Source: Thermoproteota archaeon (GTDB lineage: Archaea > Thermoproteota > EX4484-205 > JAAOZP01). Taken from it: 9,958 nucleotides of DNA. The stretch spans positions 6,551-16,508 of the forward strand of contig JANXDK010000004.1 in assembly GCA_025059435.1 (NCBI GenBank). Reading direction: 5' to 3'. The position numbers were made by a program, and so were the translations under genes. The notes beneath the pieces were generated by a model, which did not search any database, was not told where the DNA came from, and worked only from the letters and a program-made list of their open reading frames with translations. Below, in pieces: positions 1 to 5,957 of the stretch (its first letter is position 1; the number at the start of each line of letters is the position of its first letter).

Positions 1-1
1 C

Positions 2-685
2 AGGAACGGTTGTACACTCCTTGAATACGTCGGAGGATGTTGCCTAGAATACAGTCTGCCTTCGGGACTACAGTTGACTAAGGCCCCGTTCCTCCAAAGG
101 GGCCCGCCTAGACGCATTGATGAAAATGTAGAGATAATGCTGCCTTCTTTGCATCGAATACTCCAAGACGCTACGGGAGACGATTACGAGGATTATCTTA
201 AACAGATAGGGGAGATACTCATTAATATAGGAATGGTTGTCGAAGGGCTGGGTAGTAGCCAAGCCAAGAATATATTGCTATTGACATCTAAACACAACGA
301 GGTAATGAGGAAAATTGTTAAAGACATCGCTTCGGTAAGCATTGAGGAGGCTTCTAGGCTTGTCATACTAGCGGGGCTTCTCCTAAACCTCAAGCGGGCT
401 ATTGAAGCTCTAGACGCCATATCTTTCTTCTTCGAAGGCGGTGAGGAGCCAATAGAAGCACAGAGGAAAAATGTGAAGGAGGCTTCTGAAATACTATTAA
501 AGGCCTTTGGAAACTTAAAGGTGAAAAGGGAGGAAGATTTGGACGAGGTTCTTTCAAGGTTTAAACTTTTGAAAATGACCTTGGGCGGTGTCGACAGGAT
601 AAGAAGCAACACCTTAGCAATACTGATTTATAAAATGGCTTTCAACGGTTACTGTTTAGCTAGGGTTGCGAGAGGCCTAGTATAG
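2..685 (+). CDS. Hypothetical helical protein, 5'-truncated by the window edge
   Basis: The frame is open from the first complete codon at position 2 to the TAG at 683-685, so the gene probably starts before the window; about 227 residues are visible. Internal start candidates are TTG at 74 and ATG at 137, but the upstream in-frame codons also look coding and contain a Cys-Cys pair. From the ATG at 137 onward the product is almost wholly amphipathic helix, rich in Leu, Ile, Glu and Lys, with no transmembrane span and no catalytic motif that I recognise. The segment LLNLKRAIEALDAISFFF, followed by acidic residues, loosely recalls the helices of PhoU/DUF47 proteins; this is weak resemblance only. 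It may be a ligand-binding or regulatory helical domain whose N-terminal partner lies outside the window. The next gene, pgk, is convergent, so there is no operon partner on the right. Function unknown. Confidence 0.7.
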   Translation, partial: RNGCTLLEYVGGCCLEYSLPSGLQLTKAPFLQRGPPRRIDENVEIMLPSLHRILQDATGDDYEDYLKQIGEILINIGMVVEGLGSSQAKNILLLTSKHNEVMRKIVKDIASVSIEEASRLVILAGLLLNLKRAIEALDAISFFFEGGEEPIEAQRKNVKEASEILLKAFGNLKVKREEDLDEVLSRFKLLKMTLGGVDRIRSNTLAILIYKMAFNGYCLARVARGLV

Positions 686-1048
686 TTCTAAATTCCCCTT
701 AATAGACCCTTAATTAAACTTAGAATGGTATTATTATTCGTTTTTCCAGAATATCTTCTTGAAGGTATAATTATGCGACTGAAGATGTCTGGGAGTCGTT
801 CTTACAATCCATGTATACCGTCAGAGTTATCCTATAAAACCTTTTGAAAGCTTCATCGATCTAATCTACATCGGGCCATCTCAAAAAGCTCCGAGGTCGC
901 TGAAATAATCAGTTTCAGAAAACTAGACAAAGCAGAGGTCAAGCTTCAAAAAGTATGTCTGGAGGCAGAATAATTATGGTTGCTAGTATTTATCTGCCTA
1001 AGTCTAATCTTGTCAAAAGCATTGAAAATATTGGTTCAAAAAACTAAT

Positions 1049-1065
1049 GAGGATATATAAACCTC
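1049..1065. promoter_or_regulatory. TATA-like element inside a short inverted repeat
   Basis: TATATAAA at 1054-1061 is close to the archaeal box A consensus on both strands (TTTATATA on the minus strand). It is flanked by GAGG (1049-1052) and CCTC (1062-1065), a four-base inverted repeat. No annotated gene starts at the right distance on either side. Plus-strand initiation near 1080 would run antisense into the 3' end of pgk; minus-strand initiation near 1030 would run into the gap. It is either a promoter for an unannotated RNA or a chance AT-rich sequence. Confidence 0.3.
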
Positions 1066-1120
1066 TCGATTTGACAACTTTAATTGTTATCTCGCAGAAA
1101 ATCCATAAAGAATATACGCT

Positions 1121-1134
1121 CAATAAAAAAATTG
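1121..1134 (-). terminator. T-rich terminator after pgk
   Basis: Directly after the pgk stop codon the minus strand reads CAATTTTTTTATTG, with seven Ts (1125-1131) flanked by a CAAT/ATTG inverted repeat. Archaeal RNA polymerase terminates at such T tracts without needing a strong hairpin. Its position against the stop codon supports the call. Confidence 0.5.
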
Positions 1135-2346
1135 TTAATGCGTTTTCAATGCTTCAACTCCAGGAAGTTTTTCTCCGGAAAGATAACTGATTAAAGCGCC
1201 CCCTGCGGTGCTTACGAAGCTGATTTTACCATAAACTCCTGCTTTTTCAAGTGCTGAAATCGAATGCCCGCCGCCTACTACTGTGAATGCCTTTGAAGAG
1301 GCTGCAGCCCTATAGAGCTCTATTGTTCCCCTTGCGAAAGCTTCTTCTTCGAAAACGCCAACTGGACCGTTAAAGACTATCGTACTCGCATTACTAATCT
1401 CCCTACAATATACTCTTATTGTTTCAGAACCGATGTCTTTCAACAGGTTTTCAACGGGCAATTGTGAAACCATGTATTCAACCCTATCGCCGTTGATATC
1501 CACAGCGTAATCGTAGGGTAGCATTACCCTTTGGAAGTGTTTACTTAGTATTCTAGAAGCGCTTTCCCGGAATTTGCTTAATCCCTTTTCCTCGATGAGC
1601 TTGGAGTTAACGCTTCCGAGTCTAAAACCTGCAGCCTCATGAAAAACCTGGGATATCATTCCGCCTAACAGAACTTTATCGGCAATTCTCTTGTCTAGAA
1701 CGTTCTCAATAACCTTGAAAGTCTCCTTGGCCTTTGCTCCACCTAATACATAAAGGCAAGGCTTTGAAGGATTATCCACGACCTTCTCAAGAGCCTTTAA
1801 CTCTCTCTCCATAACCCTACCCGCCGCCGAAGGGAGTACTGCTGTGAAACCTACAATAGAGGCATGAGCTCTATGAGATGCTGAGAAAGCATCGTTCACG
1901 AAAATGTCTGCTAATGGGGCTAATGCAGAAACCAAAACACCCCTCGCATGCTCTTCAGCCGTCTTAGTCTCCGTCTCCTCGTCAATCATCCTAACGTTTT
2001 CAAGGAGAAGTGCTTCGCCGGGCTTTAATTCCCTTATAGCGTTAATAGCTCTGACCCCAACGATATCGTTAACATACTTTAGGTTCTTAACGTACTTCAG
2101 CATAGCCATATAATGCTTGCTGAAATCGCTGAAATCAGGATCTCCCTTTCTACCTTGATGTCCAAGTATAACCACCTTTGCATTCTTCCTTAGAAGCTCA
2201 TTGATCGTTTCAGAATGCTCTCTTATTCTCGAATCGTCTATTATCTCTAATGTCTGTGGGTCCAATGGAGAGTTTATATCGACTCTTAGAATAACGGTCT
2301 TACCGTTAAAGTCAAAATCATCCAGGGTATTAAATTTCAAAGCCAT
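1135..2346 (-). CDS. pgk: Phosphoglycerate kinase (EC 2.7.2.3)
   Basis: Cytosolic enzyme interconverting 1,3-bisphosphoglycerate + ADP and 3-phosphoglycerate + ATP, used in glycolysis and gluconeogenesis. The 403-residue length is normal. Motifs in order: RVDINSP (21-27, substrate arginine and aspartate), GHQGRKGDPDFS (62-73), LLENVR (114-119), NDAFSASHRAHAS (151-163), GGAKAKETF (202-210, hinge and nucleotide-binding lysines), FNGPVGVFE (325-333), VVGGGHS (356-362), and the C-terminal STAGGALISYLSGEKLPGV (379-397). The GGGH form in place of the bacterial GGGD/T, and GHQGR in place of SHLGR, are typical of archaeal Pgk as I know the family. The ATG at 2346 is supported by an AGGTGA site six bases upstream (2353-2358). 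The gene is divergent from acs across about 330 nt and ends at a T tract. All key motifs are present and the identification is secure. Confidence 0.97.
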   Translation of the reverse strand: MALKFNTLDDFDFNGKTVILRVDINSPLDPQTLEIIDDSRIREHSETINELLRKNAKVVILGHQGRKGDPDFSDFSKHYMAMLKYVKNLKYVNDIVGVRAINAIRELKPGEALLLENVRMIDEETETKTAEEHARGVLVSALAPLADIFVNDAFSASHRAHASIVGFTAVLPSAAGRVMERELKALEKVVDNPSKPCLYVLGGAKAKETFKVIENVLDKRIADKVLLGGMISQVFHEAAGFRLGSVNSKLIEEKGLSKFRESASRILSKHFQRVMLPYDYAVDINGDRVEYMVSQLPVENLLKDIGSETIRVYCREISNASTIVFNGPVGVFEEEAFARGTIELYRAAASSKAFTVVGGGHSISALEKAGVYGKISFVSTAGGALISYLSGEKLPGVEALKTH

Positions 2347-2352
2347 TTTCCA

Positions 2353-2384
2353 TCACCTGAAGGATGTTCAAGACCTTTTTTAAG
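2353..2384 (-). promoter_or_regulatory. Putative pgk promoter and ribosome-binding site
   Basis: On the minus strand, CTTAAAAAAGG (2384-2374) is a plausible TATA box about 33 nt before the pgk ATG, and AGGTGA (2358-2353) is a Shine-Dalgarno site with a six-base spacer. If this box is used, transcription would begin near 2353-2355 and clip the Shine-Dalgarno site. A box a little further upstream (AT-rich run at 2384-2397) may therefore be the real one. Confidence 0.4.
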
Positions 2385-2442
2385 TTATCTTTTGATGCTT
2401 AAGTTGGATGCAATAATAGTCTTCAGAATGGAACCAAGAGCC

Positions 2443-2498
2443 TGACAGTTTTAAACCCAAGGGATGTTATTTTTAAAAGTCTAATTTAGACACTGTCA
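2443..2498. repeat. Nested inverted repeats in the pgk-acs gap
   Basis: TGACAGT (2443-2449) is the exact reverse complement of ACTGTCA (2492-2498). Inside the interval is a second perfect inverted repeat, GTCTAA-T-TTAGAC (2479-2491), directly after a TTTTTAAAAG run. Such a compact palindrome between two divergent metabolic genes is what an operator for a dimeric regulator looks like; an RNA hairpin is the alternative. No regulator gene is next to it. Confidence 0.4.
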
Positions 2499-2526
2499 AG
2501 TTATTATGATCCGTGGGCTTTAAAAC
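2448..2526. repeat. Imperfect inverted repeat around a TTTAAA core
   Basis: GTTTTAAACCCA (2448-2459) pairs as reverse complement with TGGGCTTTAAAAC (2514-2526), with one extra C in the right arm. It overlaps the TGACAGT/ACTGTCA repeat, so the two could be alternative RNA folds or two operator layouts. The arms also resemble TATA boxes, so part of the match may come from shared AT-rich promoter-like sequence. Confidence 0.35.
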
Positions 2527-2580
2527 AACCGTAGAGATAGCAATAGCTAGCTAATTACAATTTAAAATTTTTATCAAGGA

Positions 2581-2588
2581 TTTTTTTT
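2581..2588 (+). terminator. Isolated plus-strand T8 tract
   Basis: Eight Ts in a row upstream of acs, with no coding gene ending before it. It could terminate a short transcript started at a TTTTTAAAAG-like box near 2470-2479 (about 80 nt, unproved), act as a 5'-leader attenuator for a longer acs transcript, or be neutral AT-rich sequence. Confidence 0.2.
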
Positions 2589-2633
2589 CTAACGATATTT
2601 GGGCGAAAAAGTATGCTTTACATGGGTAGAAAT

Positions 2634-2643
2634 CCTTAAAAAC
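2634..2643 (+). promoter_or_regulatory. Putative acs TATA box
   Basis: CCTTAAAAAC is centred about 34 nt before the acs ATG at 2673. Initiation near 2664-2666 would give a leader of under ten bases. No Shine-Dalgarno sequence precedes the ATG, consistent with a near-leaderless mRNA. The core CTTAAAAA recurs before pgk and before the glyA-like gene. Confidence 0.5.
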
Positions 2644-2672
2644 AAACGACTCGAACTTCGCCCGATTGAAAA

Positions 2673-4712
2673 ATGGAACAGGAAAAACAGGAGGTTTACA
2701 AAGAGTTCAAGGAGTACATCATACCTCCCTCTTGGAAGAATAAGGTTTGGGACATAGAGGATTTTAAGAAGTTTCATGAAGATACTGTTAAGGATAAGGA
2801 GTCTATTGAAAAATGGTGGTTAAAGTGGGCTGAACAATTACCTTGGTTTAAGAAATGGAATAAGGTTCTTGATGACGGTAATCCGCCATTCTTCCGTTGG
2901 TTCGTAGGAGGAGAAATTAACCTTGCTTATCTCTGTACTGATTGGCAGATTGAAAAAGGCAGGAAGAATAAGCTTGCGTTGATATGGGAAGGTGAACCGG
3001 TTGATGAAAATACTGGAGAACCTAAAGAGGTTAGGAAATTCACTTATTATGATATTTACAGGATTTCTAATAGGATTGCATTCGCATTAAAGAATAAGCT
3101 TAAAGTTGAGAAGGGCGAGGTTTTAACCTTCTACTTGCCGATGATTCCTGAATTACCTTTTTACATGCTTGCTTTACAAAGGATCGGTGCAAAGCACAGT
3201 ATTGTATACAGCGGTTTTAGTGCTATAGCTTTGGCTGATAGGATTGAGGCGGCTGGATCAAGGATAATTGTGACGGCAGACGGCTTATACAGAAGGGGAA
3301 GGATAATAAAGATTAAGGAAATTGTCGACGAGGCTGTAAAAATATTGGAAGAGAGAGGACATATTGTTGAAAAAGTCATTGTTGTTAATAGGACAGGTAG
3401 ATCAGATGTGCCTTTTAATGAAGCCAGGGATATGTGGCATATCGACTTATTATCTGGTATTTCTGAAAACGTCAAGGTAGATGCTGTACCCTTGCCAGCA
3501 GACGACTTTTCTTACATACTTTACACTTCTGGAACAACTGGTGCTCCTAAAGGCTCTCAGGAATCTATAGGGGGCTATGCCGTAGGTTTATACGCAACGA
3601 TGAAGATGATCTTCGATATTAAAGATGATGATGTCTACTGGTGTACTGCAGATATAGGGTGGGTTACAGGGCATTCTTACATTGTCTACGGTCCTTTGAT
3701 GACTGGAGCTACTTCAATAATGTACGAAGGTGCTCCCGATTATCCTGCTCCAGACAGATGGTGGAGTATCATAGAAAGGTATGGAGTCACCATATTTTAC
3801 ACGAGTCCGACAGCAATAAGGATGCTTATGAAGTTTCCAGATGAACTCGTTAAAAAGCACGACCTCTCTACAATCAGAATTGCTCATTCGGTTGGCGAAC
3901 CGATAAACCCTGAAGCCTTCAGATGGTTGTACGCCAATGTGTGTCGTGGCGATGCTGTTTGCTCTAGTACCTGGTGGATGACTGAGACTGGTCACATATT
4001 GACTGGTCATCTTCCAGGTTTAGGTAAAATATACCCTCTTAAGCCTGGTACGAATGGTTTTACACTACCCGGTGTTAAGGCGGATGTCGTCGATGAAGAC
4101 GGTAAGCCTTGTCCACCAGGTGTAAGAGGATACTTCGTGATAAAAACACCATGGCCGGGAATGTTGATGTCATTATACAAAGATCCTCAGAGATATATCG
4201 ATGTATATTGGAAGAAATGGGAGGGTTGTTTCTGGACTGGCGATTATGCTGTCAAAGATCAAGATGGATACTTCTGGATACTGGGAAGGGCTGATGACGT
4301 TATTAAAGTAGCTGGCCACAGGATAGGTACTGCCGAAGTTGAATCTGCAATGATCATGCATCCTGCTGTCGCAGAATCAGCATGTATCGGCAAACCAGAT
4401 GAAATAAAGGGAGAAATACCGATGATATTCACAGTCTTAAAGCACGGATACAAAGGCACCCCCGAGCTTGAGCAAGAGTTGAAGATGCATTTGAGGAAGA
4501 CCATAGGTCCTCTCGTGGCATCCGATGCTATAATAGTCTTCATCAATGCTGTCCCCAAGACTAGAAGCGGTAAGATAATGAGGAGGCTTCTAAGAGCGGT
4601 GGTTGCCGGTAAGCCTCTCGGTGATATCACCACCTTAGAGGATGAGACTGCTGTGAAAGAAGTGGCTGAAGCTTATAATATGATTAAAGAAGCTATAGAG
4701 AAGCGTGGATGA
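2673..4712 (+). CDS. acs: Acetyl-CoA synthetase, AMP-forming (EC 6.2.1.1)
   Basis: Activates acetate, and probably propionate, with ATP and CoA to acyl-CoA, AMP and diphosphate. The protein has 679 residues, slightly longer than the usual ~650. It shows the Acs N-terminal cap (FKKFHEDTV...KWW), the A3 loop LYTSGTTGAPKG (283-294), TADIGWVTGHSY (325-336), SVGEPINPEAF (406-416), TWWMTETG (433-440), WTGD (521-524), the GRADD hinge (538-542), GHRIGTAEVESAM (548-560) and the C-terminal catalytic lysine in PKTRSGK (K634). The acetate pocket residues W330, T332, V407 and W435 match Salmonella Acs W309, T311, V386 and W414. Odd points: KGSQES where KGxxHx is usual, H405 for the usual Gly before SVGEP, S432 for Asp and M436 for Gln in DTWWQTETG. 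The last four lie near the adenylate site. The transporter gene follows after 42 nt and may be co-transcribed. Family certain; exact acyl substrate inferred. Confidence 0.94.
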   Translation: MEQEKQEVYKEFKEYIIPPSWKNKVWDIEDFKKFHEDTVKDKESIEKWWLKWAEQLPWFKKWNKVLDDGNPPFFRWFVGGEINLAYLCTDWQIEKGRKNKLALIWEGEPVDENTGEPKEVRKFTYYDIYRISNRIAFALKNKLKVEKGEVLTFYLPMIPELPFYMLALQRIGAKHSIVYSGFSAIALADRIEAAGSRIIVTADGLYRRGRIIKIKEIVDEAVKILEERGHIVEKVIVVNRTGRSDVPFNEARDMWHIDLLSGISENVKVDAVPLPADDFSYILYTSGTTGAPKGSQESIGGYAVGLYATMKMIFDIKDDDVYWCTADIGWVTGHSYIVYGPLMTGATSIMYEGAPDYPAPDRWWSIIERYGVTIFYTSPTAIRMLMKFPDELVKKHDLSTIRIAHSVGEPINPEAFRWLYANVCRGDAVCSSTWWMTETGHILTGHLPGLGKIYPLKPGTNGFTLPGVKADVVDEDGKPCPPGVRGYFVIKTPWPGMLMSLYKDPQRYIDVYWKKWEGCFWTGDYAVKDQDGYFWILGRADDVIKVAGHRIGTAEVESAMIMHPAVAESACIGKPDEIKGEIPMIFTVLKHGYKGTPELEQELKMHLRKTIGPLVASDAIIVFINAVPKTRSGKIMRRLLRAVVAGKPLGDITTLEDETAVKEVAEAYNMIKEAIEKRG

Positions 4713-4737
4713 TTAACTGTGTTCATCATTAATCGAA

Positions 4738-4746
4738 TTATTTTTT
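4738..4746 (+). terminator. T-rich tract between acs and transporter gene
   Basis: TTATTTTTT follows the acs stop by 25 nt and ends eight bases before the transporter ATG. It may terminate some acs transcripts. The gap has neither a clear TATA box at the expected distance nor a Shine-Dalgarno site for the next gene, so read-through into the transporter remains likely. Confidence 0.3.
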
Positions 4747-4754
4747 AACTTAAA

Positions 4755-5957
4755 ATGAACGGTAGATTTCTCGTTTTCACAGGTTTTCTGATAAACATCT
4801 GTCTTGGTGCTATATACTCGTTCAGCATTTTCAGAGCCCCACTTGAAAAGCTATGGGGTATAAGTGCTACTCAAAGCGGTCTGCCCTTCATGGTCTTCCT
4901 TCTAATGTTCTCAATATTCATGGCGGCTTCAGGGGGGTTGATTAAGAAATTGGGTCCCAGGAAGACCAGCTTAATTGGAAGCATAATGGTAGGCACTGGA
5001 TGGATTGGAGCAAGCTTCTCTCCGAACATAGAGACTATGACCGCATTGTACGGGATAATCGGTGGTGCTGGAGTCGGTGTTGTATACGGTTGTCCAATAG
5101 CTGTGTCAGCAACATGGTTTCCGCGTAGGAGTGGTTTAGCGATAGGTTTGACGGTAATGGGCTTCGGGCTCTCCGGGGTGATAATCGCCCCCATCTTAAC
5201 AAACCTGATTAGAATATTTGGGCCATTGCAGACTTTTCTCTACGCAGGACTAGCTTTCCTCTTAGTTTTAACCATATTATCGTTGGTTTTAAGATTCCCG
5301 CCTTCAGAGACGAGCCAAGGACTTAAAGTTACAACCGGAGTAAGACAAGACTACGATACAGATTTAAACAGGGTCCAAATGGTTAAGTCACTTAGTTTCT
5401 ACGCATTATGGTCAGCGTACATGATAGGGTGTCTAGCAGGCTTAATGGCTATAGGAATATCTTCCCCGTTCGGAAGGGAAATTGCTAAAATAGATGAATA
5501 CGTCGCTAATCTCACGATAACCGTTTTCTCAGTTTTCAACGGTTTTGGTAGGCCGTTGTTCGGATGGATAACAGATAAGCTTAATCCGAGAAAAAGCGCA
5601 ATGCTTTCCTTTACTCTAATACTTGCTTCTTCAACAGCCCTATATTTATTCGGCGAGGGTAATACGCCGGTATACCTATTGTCTTTCAGCCTATTATGGT
5701 TGAACCTTGGCGGATGGCTTGCCATGGCTCCAACAATGACTAAAACACTATTCGGTACAAAGTACTATTCTGAAAACTATGGTGTCGTCTTCACCGCATA
5801 CGGTGTAGGAGCAATTGCAGGAACATACCTTTCCGGGATGCTTAAGGACATTACAGGTACCTACTTGTCTGTTTTCCCTATAGTGATTCTACTTGCAACG
5901 TTAGGCATTTTAATCGTATTCCTCGGTTTAAAACCAGTTAGGCATAGGTCTGCTTAA
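4755..5957 (+). CDS. MFS transporter, OFA (oxalate/formate antiporter) family
   Basis: Integral membrane carrier with about twelve hydrophobic segments in two halves, split by a polar loop at 181-210; 400 residues is normal for the family. Family marks are the MFS motif A GGLIKKLGPRK (60-70), its second-half copy GRPLFGWITDKLNPRK (265-280), and the OFA signature YGCPIAVSATWFPRRSGLA (111-129), followed by GLTVMGFGLSG. R266 in NGFGRP corresponds, by my alignment from memory, to the substrate arginine of OxlT (R272), while Y349 stands where OxlT has K355. That argues for a monocarboxylate such as acetate, formate, lactate or pyruvate over oxalate (inference). It lies 42 nt after acs, which suggests that it imports the acid activated by Acs. 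The 3' end overlaps the convergent glyA-like gene by four bases. The family call is strong; the substrate is a guess. Confidence 0.88.
   Translation: MNGRFLVFTGFLINICLGAIYSFSIFRAPLEKLWGISATQSGLPFMVFLLMFSIFMAASGGLIKKLGPRKTSLIGSIMVGTGWIGASFSPNIETMTALYGIIGGAGVGVVYGCPIAVSATWFPRRSGLAIGLTVMGFGLSGVIIAPILTNLIRIFGPLQTFLYAGLAFLLVLTILSLVLRFPPSETSQGLKVTTGVRQDYDTDLNRVQMVKSLSFYALWSAYMIGCLAGLMAIGISSPFGREIAKIDEYVANLTITVFSVFNGFGRPLFGWITDKLNPRKSAMLSFTLILASSTALYLFGEGNTPVYLLSFSLLWLNLGGWLAMAPTMTKTLFGTKYYSENYGVVFTAYGVGAIAGTYLSGMLKDITGTYLSVFPIVILLATLGILIVFLGLKPVRHRSA

Larger units (their letters stand above)
686..1134. other. Long convergent intergenic gap, possible decayed ORF
   Basis: This 449-nt stretch lies between two convergent genes, where archaeal gaps are usually short. 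No tRNA or rRNA motif is visible. Two overlapping plus-strand stop-free stretches read like protein: 783-908 (contains PIKPFESFIDLIYIG) and 848-973 (contains SSEVAEIISFRKLDKAEVK). Neither has an ATG, GTG or TTG start. A -1 shift within their overlap (848-908) would join them, as in a frameshifted gene remnant. A 30-codon ATG ORF (955-1047) overlaps in a third frame and is not convincing. Near the right end is a strong TATA-like site. The region could instead hold a non-coding RNA or simply be non-functional. Confidence 0.4.

Noticed and set aside
695..716. Near-repeat CCCTTAAT twice, 13 nt apart, after the first gene
   Set aside because: Only two short AT-rich copies, without conserved spacing or context. 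Likely chance.
785..973. A 20-codon ATG ORF (785-847) ending in TGA, with an open frame continuing to 973, as a possible selenocysteine or read-through gene
   Set aside because: No SECIS-like structure is evident, the product matches no family I know, and selenocysteine decoding is not expected in this kind of archaeon.
1031..1045. GGTTCAAAA resembling a tRNA T-arm
   Set aside because: No matching acceptor, D or anticodon arm around it and no cloverleaf can be drawn.
955..1047. 30-codon ATG ORF in the intergenic gap
   Set aside because: No Shine-Dalgarno site or well-placed TATA box, and it overlaps stretches that look more protein-like in another frame. Too short to support by itself.
3161..3475. 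Antisense open frames within acs, and similar ones inside pgk, the transporter, glyA-like, kinase and pfp genes
   Set aside because: They mirror the codon bias of the real genes, show no family motif and have no promoter or ribosome-binding site.
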